A stretch of DNA of 64,000 nt from Streptomyces liliiviolaceus (GTDB taxonomy: Bacteria; Actinomycetota; Actinomycetes; Streptomycetales; Streptomycetaceae). Each line of letters starts with the position of its first letter. Positions within the stretch are counted from its first letter, which is position 1. A program made the position numbers and the translations under genes. Shown here piece by piece: positions 1 through 11,424 of the stretch. The DNA is taken from contig NZ_JAGPYQ010000001.1 in NCBI RefSeq assembly GCF_018070025.1, positions 7,874,001-7,938,000 on the forward strand, written 5' to 3'. A model generated the notes under the pieces. That model was not told where the DNA came from, did no database searches, and saw nothing but the letters and a program-made list of their open reading frames with translations.

Positions 1-654
1 GGTGGTCGCGGCGCCGATCTCCGCCTTGAAGACGACCCGGCCGTCGTGGTCGACGCGGGCGAACGAGCGCCCGGAGCCGACGAGTTCGGCGACCCGCGCC
101 TGGTAGAGCAGGCCTCCGTCGCCCGCGAGCGGGGAGACGCCGACCTCCTCCGTGAACATCGCCACGCACGCCGGCATGATCGTCTCCATCTCGTCCTTGC
201 GGATGCGACGGACGTACGGGTCCGGGGCGATGTCGGCGGGGAGCCGGTCGGCGACCATCAGCGGCTGGTGCGGCCTGACCTCACGGGCGGGGCCCCAGTT
301 CGGTTCGAGGAGGCGCCAGAGCTGGGCGGTGGCCTCGGCGGGGCCGACGATGGAGGAGCAGCGGCGGCCTGCCCTGCGGGCGCGGTCCGCGAAGGCGCGT
401 ACCGCGCGGGGGGTGGCGCAGATCGGGACGAGGTTGGCGCCTGCGTAGCAGAGGGACGTGAGCATGCCGTCCTCGTACCAGCCCCACATCTCGCCGCCTA
501 GGCGCCAGGGGTCCAGGCCGGCGACCTGTACGCGGGAGGTCACGAAGGCGTTCGCCACCGGCTCGCGGTCGAGGACGGCGAGCGCGGCGTCCAGGTCGCT
601 CGGGTCGAGGACTCTGGTGGTCGTCTGCGTCAACACGTGCGGGGCCTTCACCAT
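1..654 (-). CDS. GNAT N-acetyltransferase with DUF4081-type N-terminal domain (C-terminus outside window)
   Basis: Reading the minus strand from an ATG at 654 gives 218 codons open to the window edge. The protein starts MVKAPHVLTQTTTRVLDPSD and contains a long conserved N-terminal half (VANAFVTSRVQVAGLDPWRL, then EMWGWYEDG). This matches my memory of the actinobacterial DUF4081-GNAT proteins. The acetyl-CoA-binding GNAT core would mostly lie beyond position 1, so the catalytic part cannot be checked here. The substrate is unknown; an acyltransferase role is inferred from the family only. It lies downstream of ispG on the same strand, separated from it by a 197-bp palindromic repeat that may uncouple transcription. 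A GTG at 651 is an alternative start. Confidence 0.75.
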   Translation of the reverse strand, partial: MVKAPHVLTQTTTRVLDPSDLDAALAVLDREPVANAFVTSRVQVAGLDPWRLGGEMWGWYEDGMLTSLCYAGANLVPICATPRAVRAFADRARRAGRRCSSIVGPAEATAQLWRLLEPNWGPAREVRPHQPLMVADRLPADIAPDPYVRRIRKDEMETIMPACVAMFTEEVGVSPLAGDGGLLYQARVAELVGSGRSFARVDHDGRVVFKAEIGAATT

Positions 655-728
655 CAGGTCTGCTGATCTCCGCACTGTACCTGGCGAATATGTGGCGTGC
701 CGACCGATGGGGTGAGTGGGGTTTTCCT

Positions 729-925
729 CGCCCCCGCCGCCCCTACCCGTTCCCGTCCACGTATGGGGGCTGCGCCCCCTCGCCCCCCCGTATCGCGCTG
801 CGCGCTCGTCCTCAAACGCCGGACGGGCTGAAAGATGTCTTTCAGCCCGTCCGGCGTTTGAGGACCGGGGGTTCGGGGGCAGCGCCCCCGAGTCAGTGAC
901 GGGAAGGGTAGGGGCGGCGGGGGCG
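729..925. repeat. Nested palindromic intergenic element, copy 1
   Basis: The outer arms at 729-757 and 898-925 are inverted copies of each other, differing by one base. Next come G/C-rich arms (about 764-790 and 863-891), each able to fold on itself. At the centre is a perfect 26-bp stem, 810-835 against 838-863, with core CAAACGCCGGACGGGCTGAA. A second copy with a perfect 29-bp outer arm lies at 58035-58179. The element occupies the gap between the GNAT gene and ispG and ends 13 bases short of the ispG stop, so it probably also acts as a terminator. No coding capacity is supported. Confidence 0.85.
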
Positions 926-938
926 GGAGAAGCTCGTG

Positions 939-2096
939 TCAGCCAGCGATCGCCACAGAAGGCTCCCCGGAGGGGACACCGTCCGCTTCCATCTGTTCGG
1001 CGATCTTCATCGCCTCTTCGATCAGCGTCTCCACGATCTTCGACTCCGGGACCGTCTTGATGACCTCGCCCTTGACGAAGATCTGCCCCTTGCCGTTGCC
1101 GGAGGCGACGCCGAGGTCGGCCTCGCGGGCCTCGCCGGGCCCGTTCACGACGCAGCCCATGACGGCGACACGGAGCGGGACCTCCATGCCCTCAAGGCCG
1201 GCCGTGACCTCCTCGGCGAGCTTGTAGACGTCGACCTGCGCGCGCCCGCAGGACGGGCAGGAGACGATCTCCAAGCGGCGCTGCTTGAGGTTCAGCGACT
1301 CCAGGATCTGCATGCCGACCTTGATCTCCTCGACCGGCGGGGCCGAGAGGGAGACCCGGATGGTGTCGCCGATGCCCTCGCTGAGCAGCGCCCCGAAGGC
1401 GACCGCCGACTTGATCGTGCCCTGGAAGGCGGGGCCGGCCTCGGTGACGCCGAGGTGGAGGGGGTAGTCGCAGGCCGCGGCGAGCTGGCGGTAGGCGTTG
1501 ACCATGACCACGGGGTCGTTGTGCTTGACCGAGATCTTGATGTCCCGGAAGTCGTGCTCCTCGAAGAGGGACGCCTCCCAGAGCGCGGACTCGACGAGCG
1601 CCTCGGGCGTCGCCTTGCCGTACTTCTGGAGGAGCCGCCGGTCGAGGGAGCCGGCGTTGACGCCGATGCGGATCGGGGTGCCGTGGTCCTTCGCGGCCCG
1701 CGCGATCTCCTTGACCTGGTCGTCGAACTGCTTGATGTTCCCGGGGTTCACGCGCACCGCCGCGCAGCCGGCGTCGATCGCCGCGAAGACGTACTTCGGC
1801 TGGAAGTGGATGTCGGCGATGACGGGGATCTGCGACTTCTTGGCGATGGTGGCGAGCGCGTCGGCGTCGTCCTGTGTGGGGCACGCCACCCGCACGATCT
1901 GGCAGCCGGACGCGGTCAGCTCGGCGATCTGCTGAAGCGTGGCGCCGATGTCCGACGTACGCGTGGTCGTCATCGACTGGACCGAGACGGGTGCGTCGCC
2001 GCCCACCGCCACGGTTCCGACCTGGATCTTCCGGCTCTTGCGGCGCTCGGCGAGCCTGGTCGGAACGTCCGGCATGCCGAGTGAAATCGCGGTCAT
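939..2096 (-). CDS. ispG: 4-hydroxy-3-methylbut-2-enyl diphosphate synthase (flavodoxin type)
   Basis: IspG (GcpE) converts MEcPP to HMBPP, the penultimate step of the MEP isoprenoid pathway, using a [4Fe-4S] cluster in the cytosol. The 385-residue protein has the family's usual length. It shows the N-terminal TIM-barrel part ([19 protein letters not shown]) and the C-terminal cluster ligands, Cys280 and Cys283 in SCPSCGR and Cys315 in [11 protein letters not shown]. The start at 2096 ([12 protein letters not shown]) is the usual actinobacterial N-terminus. It follows the dxr-protease pair on the same strand but is separated from it by a hairpin, so it may have its own promoter in 2097-2220. 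The grouping of dxr and ispG is typical of Streptomyces. Confidence 0.97.
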   Translation of the reverse strand: MTAISLGMPDVPTRLAERRKSRKIQVGTVAVGGDAPVSVQSMTTTRTSDIGATLQQIAELTASGCQIVRVACPTQDDADALATIAKKSQIPVIADIHFQPKYVFAAIDAGCAAVRVNPGNIKQFDDQVKEIARAAKDHGTPIRIGVNAGSLDRRLLQKYGKATPEALVESALWEASLFEEHDFRDIKISVKHNDPVVMVNAYRQLAAACDYPLHLGVTEAGPAFQGTIKSAVAFGALLSEGIGDTIRVSLSAPPVEEIKVGMQILESLNLKQRRLEIVSCPSCGRAQVDVYKLAEEVTAGLEGMEVPLRVAVMGCVVNGPGEAREADLGVASGNGKGQIFVKGEVIKTVPESKIVETLIEEAMKIAEQMEADGVPSGEPSVAIAG

Positions 2097-2220
2097 CTGC
2101 TGTGCAACCCCAAGGTAAGGATTCGGTCGGTCCCGAAAGCTGACGGGCTCCAGTCATCGAGATTACGGCACCCCCGAACCCGGAAGCACATTCCCCGAAC
2201 GGGACCACCCGATGGAGGAC

Positions 2221-2245
2221 GGCCGGACACATATCGTGTCCGGCC
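2221..2245 (-). terminator. Hairpin terminator after the site-2 protease gene
   Basis: A perfect 10-bp inverted repeat (GGCCGGACAC / GTGTCCGGCC) with a 5-base loop starts 19 bases downstream of the protease stop codon. There is no U-tract, which is common for Streptomyces terminators. Confidence 0.65.
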
Positions 2246-2263
2246 GCCGCAAACACCATGTGG

Positions 2264-3568
2264 CTACGAGATTCTGACCGGGTTAACCACGTCCGCGATC
2301 AGGACCAGGATCGTGAAGCAGATGAAGATTCCGGCCACCACGTACGCGACGGGCATCAGCTTCGCCACGTCGAAGGGGCCGGGGTCCGGGCGGCGCAGCA
2401 CCTTCGCGCCGTTGCGCCGCAGCGACTCCCACAGGGCGCCCGCGATGTGTCCGCCGTCGAGCGGCAGCAGCGGGAGCATGTTGAACAGGAACAGGGAGAG
2501 GTTGAAGCCCGCGACGAGGAACAGCATCATCGCGATCTGGTTCTCCGGCGGGATGTCCAGCGTGAAGACCTCGCCGCCGACGCGCGCCGCGCCGACCACG
2601 CCCATCGGGGAGTCCGGCTCGCGCGGGCCGTCGCCGAAGGCCGCGTCCCACAGGGCCGGCACCTTGGACGGCAGGTTGAGCAGCGACTCGACGCCGTTCT
2701 GCATCATGTCGCCCATGCGGTCCACGGACTGTCCGAAGGACTGCTGGACGATGCCGGAGGCGGGCGTGAAGCCGAGGAATCCGGCGTACACGTACTTGCC
2801 CTCGACGTAGCCGCCCTGGCCGTCGGTCTTGCTGACCTGGTTGCGGATGAGGTGAGCGGAGAGGTCGAGCTGCTTGCCGTCGCGCTCGACGGTCAGGGTG
2901 ACGTCCTTGCCGGGGTTGGCGCGGATGTCGGCCTGGAGGGCGGACCAGTCGGTGACCTTCTCGCCGTTGAACGCGAGGATCTTGTCACCGCCCTTGAGCC
3001 CGGCGGCCTTGGCGGGCGCGGCCGTGTCGCTCTTCTGGCACTCGGAGCGGGCCTCGCTCTGCTCGATGACGCAGTCGGAGACCTTGCCGACCGTGGTGGT
3101 CTGGGTCTGGACGCCGAAGGTCATCATCACGCCGAGGAAGATCGCGACGGCCAGGATCAGGTTCATGAAGGGGCCGGCGAACATCACGATCACGCGCTTC
3201 CACGGCTTGCGCGTGTAGAAGAGCCGGTTCTCGTCGCCCGGCTGCAGTTCCTCGAAGGACTGCGCGCGGGCGTCCTCGATCATGCCGCGCCACGGGGAGG
3301 TCGAGCGGGCCTCGATACGGCCGTCGGGGCCGGGCGGGAACATCCCGATCATGCGGATGTAGCCGCCGAGCGGAATCGCCTTGACCCCGTACTCCGTGTC
3401 GCCCTTCCTGCGCGAGAAGATCGTCGGGCCGAAGCCGACCATGTACTGCGGCACGCGGATGCCGAAGAGCTTGGCCGTGGAGAGATGCCCCAGCTCGTGC
3501 CAGGCGATCGAGAAGAGCAGGCCGACCGCGAAGACGACTATGCCGAGGATCATCATCAGGGTCGTCAT
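2264..3568 (-). CDS. M50 site-2 intramembrane metalloprotease (RseP/Rip1 family)
   Basis: A membrane zinc protease that cleaves substrates inside the bilayer, typically anti-sigma factors or other membrane regulators. The 434-residue protein has the first zinc motif HELGH at residues 24-28 within the first membrane helix, a periplasmic PDZ domain ([18 protein letters not shown]), and the C-terminal motif [12 protein letters not shown] that supplies the third ligand. The ATG at 3568 (MTTLMMILG) is chosen because it puts HELGH at the expected place; the frame is open further upstream but that part lies inside dxr. It overlaps the dxr stop by 4 bases (ATGA), so the two are translationally coupled. 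Its substrate cannot be told from the sequence. Confidence 0.93.
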   Translation of the reverse strand: MTTLMMILGIVVFAVGLLFSIAWHELGHLSTAKLFGIRVPQYMVGFGPTIFSRRKGDTEYGVKAIPLGGYIRMIGMFPPGPDGRIEARSTSPWRGMIEDARAQSFEELQPGDENRLFYTRKPWKRVIVMFAGPFMNLILAVAIFLGVMMTFGVQTQTTTVGKVSDCVIEQSEARSECQKSDTAAPAKAAGLKGGDKILAFNGEKVTDWSALQADIRANPGKDVTLTVERDGKQLDLSAHLIRNQVSKTDGQGGYVEGKYVYAGFLGFTPASGIVQQSFGQSVDRMGDMMQNGVESLLNLPSKVPALWDAAFGDGPREPDSPMGVVGAARVGGEVFTLDIPPENQIAMMLFLVAGFNLSLFLFNMLPLLPLDGGHIAGALWESLRRNGAKVLRRPDPGPFDVAKLMPVAYVVAGIFICFTILVLIADVVNPVRIS

Positions 3569-4842
3569 GCACGAGCCTCCGCCGTTGTCTTGGCTGTCGT
3601 CCGAGCCGTTGTCCGTGCTGTCAGTTCGCGGGCCCGGGCGCGGGCCCAGGTCTCCGCTTCGAGGACGTCCGCCACGGTGAGCGAGGTTCCCGTACGGGGC
3701 GTGCCGTGCTCGGCGACGACCTCCGTGACGGTCTCCATGATCCCGTTGAACGGCAGCGTGCCGTTCAGGAACGCGTCCACGCATTCTTCGTTGGCCGCAT
3801 TGAACACCGCGGGGGCCGTGCCCGCGAGCTCCCCGACGTGCCGGGCGAGCCCCACCGACGGAAACGCGTCGTTGTCGAGCGGGAAGAACTCCCAGCTCGA
3901 CGCCTTGGACCAGTCGAAGGCGGGTGCGGCGTCGGGGACGCGCTGCGGCCAGCCCAGACCGATGGCGATCGGCCCGCGCATGTCGGGGGGCGTCGCCTGG
4001 GCCATCGTCGATCCGTCCGTGAACTCAACCATCGAGTGGACATACGACTGCGGGTGCACGACCACCTCAATGCGGTCGAAGGGAATGTCGTAGAGGAGGT
4101 GCGCCTCGATCACTTCGAGGCCCTTGTTGACGAGGGTCGCGGAGTTGACGGTGATGACGGGCCCCATGGCCCAGGTGGGGTGCGCGAGGGCGTCCTCGGG
4201 GGCGACATCGGCCAGCTCGGCCTTCGTACGTCCTCTGAAGGGGCCGCCCGAGGCGGTGACGACGAGCTTGCGTACGTCGGCCCTGGTGCCCGAGGCGAGC
4301 GCCTGGAACAGGGCCGCGTGCTCGGAGTCGACGGGGATGATCTGGCCCGGCGCGGCCAGCGCCTTCACCAGGGGGCCGCCGACGATGAGCGACTCCTTGT
4401 TGGCGAGCGCGAGGGTGCGGCCCGCCTCCAGGGCGGCGAGGGTGGGGGCGAGGCCGATCGAGCCGGTGATGCCGTTCAGGACGGTGTGCCCCGGGGAGGC
4501 GGCGAGCCGGGTGGCCGCGTCCGCGCCGGCGAGCAGCTCGGGAAGGGGCTCCCCGGGCCCGTACCGTGCGGAAAGGGCCTCACGCAGGGCCGGTACGGCG
4601 TCCTCGCGGGCCACGGCGACGGCCTCGACGCGGAGCCGGTGCGCCTGCTCCGCGAGCAGCTCCACCCGCCCGCCCGCCGCGGAGAGCCCGGTCACCCGGA
4701 ACCGGTCGGGGTTGCGCAGCACGAGGTCGATGGCCTGGGTACCGATCGAGCCGGTGGAGCCGAGGATCACGACGTCCCGGCTCCCGTCCACAGGATCGAA
4801 GACGAGATGCGGATCGGCGAGGGGGGTTGGACTGTCGCTCAT
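3565..4842 (-). CDS. dxr: 1-deoxy-D-xylulose 5-phosphate reductoisomerase
   Basis: Dxr (IspC) converts DXP to MEP with NADPH, the committed step of the MEP pathway. The 425-residue protein has the NADPH-binding motif [14 protein letters not shown] near the N-terminus, [10 protein letters not shown], the catalytic-site segment [13 protein letters not shown] and the flexible-loop region [11 protein letters not shown]. The ATG at 4842 ([12 protein letters not shown]) is preceded by GGGGGG, a usable ribosome-binding site, whereas an earlier ATG runs into a stop after three codons. It is the first gene of a coupled pair with the site-2 protease, overlapping it by 4 bases. The C-terminal tail is rich in Arg-Thr-Thr-Ala repeats, an odd low-complexity end outside the catalytic domain. 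Confidence 0.97.
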   Translation of the reverse strand: MSDSPTPLADPHLVFDPVDGSRDVVILGSTGSIGTQAIDLVLRNPDRFRVTGLSAAGGRVELLAEQAHRLRVEAVAVAREDAVPALREALSARYGPGEPLPELLAGADAATRLAASPGHTVLNGITGSIGLAPTLAALEAGRTLALANKESLIVGGPLVKALAAPGQIIPVDSEHAALFQALASGTRADVRKLVVTASGGPFRGRTKAELADVAPEDALAHPTWAMGPVITVNSATLVNKGLEVIEAHLLYDIPFDRIEVVVHPQSYVHSMVEFTDGSTMAQATPPDMRGPIAIGLGWPQRVPDAAPAFDWSKASSWEFFPLDNDAFPSVGLARHVGELAGTAPAVFNAANEECVDAFLNGTLPFNGIMETVTEVVAEHGTPRTGTSLTVADVLEAETWARARARELTARTTARTTAKTTAEARA

Positions 4843-4920
4843 CCCCCCATTGTTGCCGCAACGCGAGGGCAGAGGGGACGGGGGCGCCCATGAGTGCCCC
4901 GTAAGGGGCCCGTCAGGGCC

Positions 4921-4950
4921 CTTGAGGGGCGCGGGGAACTGCGCGACAAG
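4921..4950 (+). repeat. Short intergenic GC repeat (GGGGCGCGGGGAACTGCGC), single copy
   Basis: One copy of a dispersed motif found at least 18 times in this window, always between genes. It sits in the 148-base gap between dxr and the secA-like gene. Confidence 0.85.
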
Positions 4951-4990
4951 CCCCCACCGGGCCGCACCGACGAACGATCCCGCGGACTCC

Positions 4991-7762
<2,772 letters not shown>

Positions 7763-7884
7763 TGGAATTACCCCCTGACGCGGATGTATCTGATCCCGTT
7801 CTTCGGGTGCCGGCCGGTGGGGGCTGGTCGCGCCCACGCGGCGGAGCCGCATATGTCACAGCCCCGCGCCCCTGAAAAGCGAAA

Positions 7885-7920
7885 GGATCGCGCCGTTCCC
7901 CGCGCCCCCTCAGGGGCGCT
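7885..7920 (-). repeat. Short intergenic GC repeat, inverted copy
   Basis: GCGCCGTTCCCCGCGCCCC followed by a short self-complementary CCTCAGGGGCGC. It lies in the 255-base gap between the secA-like start and the acyl-CoA dehydrogenase stop; nothing else was recognised there. Confidence 0.75.
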
Positions 7921-8017
7921 GTCCCCGCTCGCCGGTCCGCTCATTGTTGACGCAGAATTTCCGTGCGGCAAGCAGCGGAACGGTGGCGGGGACAGCTGTG
8001 CATTCCTGGGGGAAAGG

Positions 8018-9964
8018 TCAGCGGATGGGGCGGTGGACGTTTTCCTTTTCTGATGTTCCGGGGGTCGCGTCGGCGATCCAGGGGCCGTCGCCGGACAGGT
8101 CGACGATTCCGTTCTCCAGCCAGGTGTAGGCGCCGCCGAGAACGCCCTTGACGACCTTGCGGTCGACGTCGTCGGTGTTGGACCACAGGCGGCCGAAGAG
8201 TTCTTCCACGCGAATGCGGGACTGACCGCAGAAGGCGTCCGCGAGCTGGTACGCCTCGCGGCCGTGCGCCTCGGTGGTGCGCAGGAGTTCGGCGCGGACG
8301 CAGACGGCGCTCATCGCGAACAGTTCGGCGCCGATGTCGACGATCCGGGCGAGGAAGCCCTGTTTGGTCTCCATCCGGCCCTGCCAGCGGGACATGGCGT
8401 AGAAGGTGGAGCGGGCGAGCTTGCGGGCCGAGCGTTCCACGTACCGCAGGTGGCCGGAGAGGTCGACGTGCCCGGCCGGGTGGAAGTCCCCGTACGCGCG
8501 CGGGAGTTGACCGGCGCCCGCGACCAGCTTCGGGAACCACTTGGCGTAGAAGACCCCGGCGTTCGCGCCCGCCCTCGCCTTGTCGGCCAGGGACTTGTCG
8601 GGGTCGATGAGGTCTCCGGCGACGGAGAGGTGGGCGTCGACGGCCTCACGGGCGATCAGGAGGTGCATGATCTCCGTCGAGCCCTCGAAGATGCGGTTGA
8701 TGCGCAGATCGCGCAGCACCTGCTCGGCGGGGACGGCCCGTTCGCCGCGGGCGGCGAGCGAGTCGGCGGTCTCGAAGCCGCGCCCGCCGCGGATCTGGAC
8801 CAGTTCGTCGGCCATCAGCCAGGCCATCTCGGAGCCGAAGAGCTTGGCGAGGGCGGCCTCGATGCGGATGTCGTTGCGGTCCTCGTCGGCCATCTGGGAC
8901 GACAGGTCGAGCACGGCCTCCAGGGCGAACGTGGTCGCCGCGATGAAGGAGATCTTGGCGCCCACGGCCTCGTGGTGGGCCACCGGCTTGCCCCACTGCT
9001 CCCGTACGGACGACCACTCGCGGGCGATCTTCAGGCACCACTTGCCGGCGCCGACGCACATCGCGGGCAGCGAGAGCCGTCCGGTGTTGAGGGTGGTCAG
9101 GGCGATCTTGAGCCCGGCCCCCTCCGCGCCGATGCGGTTCGCGGCGGGCACCCGGACCCGGTGGAAGCGCGTGACACCGTTCTCCAGGCCGCGCAGCCCC
9201 ATGAACACGTTGCGGTTCTCGACGGTGACACCCTCCGAGGCGGCCTCCACGACGAACGCGGTGATGCCGCCCCTGTGCCCCTCGGACTTCGGCACGCGCG
9301 CCATCACGACGAGCAGGTCGGCGACGACGCCGTTGGTCGTCCAGAGCTTCACCCCGTCGAGGACGTAGTCGTCCCCGTCCGGCACCGCGCTGGTCGCGAG
9401 CCGCGCCGGGTCGGACCCCACGTCGGGCTCGGTGAGCAGGAAGGCGGAGATGTCGGTCCGGGCGAGACGCGGCAGGAAGGCGTCCTTCTGCTCCTGGGTG
9501 CCGAAGAGCTTCAGCGGCTGCGGTACGCCGATCGACTGGTGCGCGGAGAACAGGGCGCCGAGCGCGGGGTTCGCCGAACCGATCAGGGCGAGCGCCTTGT
9601 TGTAGTAGACCTGCGTCAGACCGAGGCCGCCGTACTTCGTGTCGATCTTCATCCCGAGGGCGCCGAGTTCCTTGAGCCCGTTGATCACCTCGTCGGGGAT
9701 GCGGGCCTCCCGCTCGATGCGCGCGGCGTCGACCCTGGTCTCGCAGAAGTCGTGCAGCTTGGCGAGGAACTGCTCGCCGCGCTGGGCGTCCTCGTCCGGG
9801 GGCATCGGGTGGGGGTGGATCAGATCGAGCCGGAAGCGGCCGAGGAACAGCTCCTTGGCGAAGCTGGGCTTGCGCCAGTCCTGCTCCCGCGCGGCCTCGG
9901 CGACCTGACGGGCCTCACGTTCGGAGACAGCGGGCTGGTGGGGTGTTGCGGACAAGAGGCTCAC
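8018..9964 (-). CDS. Acyl-CoA dehydrogenase, long form
   Basis: A flavoenzyme that oxidises acyl-CoA to trans-2-enoyl-CoA at the start of beta-oxidation. At 648 residues it is far longer than the usual 380-400, resembling the VLCAD-like actinobacterial group with a C-terminal helical extension. Visible family signatures are the FAD/substrate segment SAFLLTEPDVGSDPA, the KLWTTNG strand, and INRIFEGSTEIMHLLIAREA with its Glu in the position of the catalytic base. The start at 9964 is a GTG (MSLLSATPHQP) after GGCGAG, a weak site, so the exact start is less certain. It is divergent from the LacI gene; no sequence link to the sugar regulon was seen, and chain-length preference cannot be read. Confidence 0.92.
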   Translation of the reverse strand: MSLLSATPHQPAVSEREARQVAEAAREQDWRKPSFAKELFLGRFRLDLIHPHPMPPDEDAQRGEQFLAKLHDFCETRVDAARIEREARIPDEVINGLKELGALGMKIDTKYGGLGLTQVYYNKALALIGSANPALGALFSAHQSIGVPQPLKLFGTQEQKDAFLPRLARTDISAFLLTEPDVGSDPARLATSAVPDGDDYVLDGVKLWTTNGVVADLLVVMARVPKSEGHRGGITAFVVEAASEGVTVENRNVFMGLRGLENGVTRFHRVRVPAANRIGAEGAGLKIALTTLNTGRLSLPAMCVGAGKWCLKIAREWSSVREQWGKPVAHHEAVGAKISFIAATTFALEAVLDLSSQMADEDRNDIRIEAALAKLFGSEMAWLMADELVQIRGGRGFETADSLAARGERAVPAEQVLRDLRINRIFEGSTEIMHLLIAREAVDAHLSVAGDLIDPDKSLADKARAGANAGVFYAKWFPKLVAGAGQLPRAYGDFHPAGHVDLSGHLRYVERSARKLARSTFYAMSRWQGRMETKQGFLARIVDIGAELFAMSAVCVRAELLRTTEAHGREAYQLADAFCGQSRIRVEELFGRLWSNTDDVDRKVVKGVLGGAYTWLENGIVDLSGDGPWIADATPGTSEKENVHRPIR

Positions 9965-10197
9965 CTCGCCGCGAATAGGGATCTTGGTCCGGTTACGTTA
10001 CTCACCGGTGCTACTGGATCGTATGTACCCGATAACGCCCCCACCCACCAGCCCTCGCGCGCCATGGGGAGGCGGGGCAGGCCCGCAGGGCCGCCCCGCC
10101 AGGGGCGCGGGGAACTGCGCGCCCGACCCCCACCGGCCGGCACCCGCCGACAAACCCGAGTCCCCCACCCCGGTGGGCATCCCCCACCCCCGACGGA

Positions 10198-10213
10198 GTC
10201 GAAGCGCTTCGAC
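10198..10213. promoter_or_regulatory. LacI-family operator 1 upstream of lacI
   Basis: GTCGAAGCGCTTCGAC is a perfect 16-bp palindrome with the central CG step usual for LacI-family operators. It lies about 95 bases upstream of the lacI start. The same core recurs at 10277, 22564 and 22767. Confidence 0.85.
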
Positions 10214-10276
10214 AACCTATGGACACCCACCCGCCACCCAGCTACTGTCAAGCCACCACCACCCGCAGCGCGCCGC

Positions 10277-10291
10277 GTCGAAGCGCTTCAC
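10277..10291. promoter_or_regulatory. LacI-family operator 2 just upstream of lacI start
   Basis: GTCGAAGCGCTTCAC, one mismatch from the perfect palindrome, ends 16 bases before the lacI ATG. That position suits autorepression. The centre-to-centre distance to operator 1 is about 79 bases. Confidence 0.8.
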
Positions 10292-10307
10292 AGAACCGGA
10301 GACCCGG

Positions 10308-11321
10308 ATGGTCACCCTCGCCGAGGTCGCCCAGCACGCCGGAGTCTCGGCGAGCACGGTGAGCTATGTCCTCAGCGGCAAGCGGTCCATCTCCGCGGGC
10401 ACCCGGCAGCGGGTCGAGGAGAGCATCCAGGTGCTCGGTTACCACCCCAACGCGGGAGCCCGGGCGCTGGCAAGCAGCCGGTCCAACATCATCGCGCTGA
10501 TGATCCCGCTCCGCACGGACATGTACGTACCCGTGATGATGGAGATCGCCATCGCGGTGACGACCTCGGCGCGCTCCCACGGGTACGACGTGCTGCTGCT
10601 CACCGGCGAGGAGGGCCCCGACGCCGTGCGCCGGGTCACCGGCAGCGGGCTCGCCGACGCGATGATCCTGATGGACGTCGAGCTGGACGACGAGCGGCTG
10701 CCGCTGCTGCGCGGCACCGAGCAGCCGTCCGTCCTCATCGGGCTGCCCGCCGACACCAGTGGTCTGACCTGCGTGGATCTCGACTTCGGCGCGACGGGCG
10801 CGCTGTGCGCCGAACATCTCGCGATGCTCGGACACCGTGACATCGCTGTCATCGGTGAGGCGCCCGCGGTGTACGAACGGCACACGGGGTTCGCCGAGCG
10901 CACGCTCGACGGGCTCAGGTCCCGCTCGCGCGAGCTGGGCCTGCGGGTGCTGCACCGCCCGTGCGAGGGCGGCTTCGACGCGATGTCCCTGACCCTGGCC
11001 CGGGTCTTCGACGAGCGCCCCGGAACGACGGGCTTCGTCGTGCAGAACGAGTCGGCGGTCGAGCCGCTGCTCGCGCTGCTGCGCCGACAGGGCCGCGCCG
11101 TTCCCGAGGACGTCTCGGTGATCGCGATCTGCCCGGACCAGGTCGCCGTCCAGGCCTCGGTACGGCTGACCTCGGTCGCCATCCCCGCCCAGGAGATGGG
11201 CCGTAACGCGGTGGAGCATCTGATCGCCAAGCTGGAGGGGCGCGGCAAGGACGAAGTCGTGCTCATCGCGCCCGAGTTGACGGTCCGGGCGAGCACGGGC
11301 CCGGCCCCGGCCGCCGCCTGA
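10308..11321 (+). CDS. LacI-family transcriptional regulator (proposed xyloglucan-oligosaccharide repressor)
   Basis: A cytosolic DNA-binding repressor with a periplasmic-binding-protein-like sugar domain. The 337-residue protein begins with the LacI helix-turn-helix (VTLAEVAQHAGVSASTVSYVLSGKR), then the hinge-helix region (NAGARALASSRSNIIALMIP) and the effector domain ending ELTVRAST. The ATG at 10308 follows GGAG and gives a standard N-terminus; the frame is open upstream but through repeat and operator sequence. Two operator palindromes lie in front of it. It is followed after 103 bases by the GH31 gene on the same strand, likely co-transcribed. Control of the importer operon and the GH3 gene is inferred from identical operators at 22564 and 22767. 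The inducer is not known. Confidence 0.93.
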   Translation: MVTLAEVAQHAGVSASTVSYVLSGKRSISAGTRQRVEESIQVLGYHPNAGARALASSRSNIIALMIPLRTDMYVPVMMEIAIAVTTSARSHGYDVLLLTGEEGPDAVRRVTGSGLADAMILMDVELDDERLPLLRGTEQPSVLIGLPADTSGLTCVDLDFGATGALCAEHLAMLGHRDIAVIGEAPAVYERHTGFAERTLDGLRSRSRELGLRVLHRPCEGGFDAMSLTLARVFDERPGTTGFVVQNESAVEPLLALLRRQGRAVPEDVSVIAICPDQVAVQASVRLTSVAIPAQEMGRNAVEHLIAKLEGRGKDEVVLIAPELTVRASTGPAPAAA

Positions 11322-11424
11322 CCCGCACCACCCCACTCCCTGCCCGACCCACTCCCCCCGACCCGGTCCTCCCCAGCCGCGTGACCGGGTCTTGTCGCCA
11401 CTCCTCCCTTCAGGAGCACTCCGC

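Larger units (their letters stand above)
9965..10307. promoter_or_regulatory. Divergent promoter region between acyl-CoA dehydrogenase and lacI
   Basis: This 343-base gap holds one short GC repeat (about 10100-10121) and two LacI-type operators (10198 and 10277). The ATG-containing readings here run through the repeat and are not believed to be genes. No convincing -10/-35 pair was found. Confidence 0.6.

Noticed and set aside
936..2084. Long plus-strand open frame over ispG
   Set aside because: It mirrors a well-supported gene on the other strand; its Asp/Leu/Val/Arg-rich composition is that of antisense reading of high-GC codons.
8264..10840. 858-codon plus-strand open frame
   Set aside because: Crosses the acyl-CoA dehydrogenase antisense, the intergenic region and part of lacI in the wrong frame.
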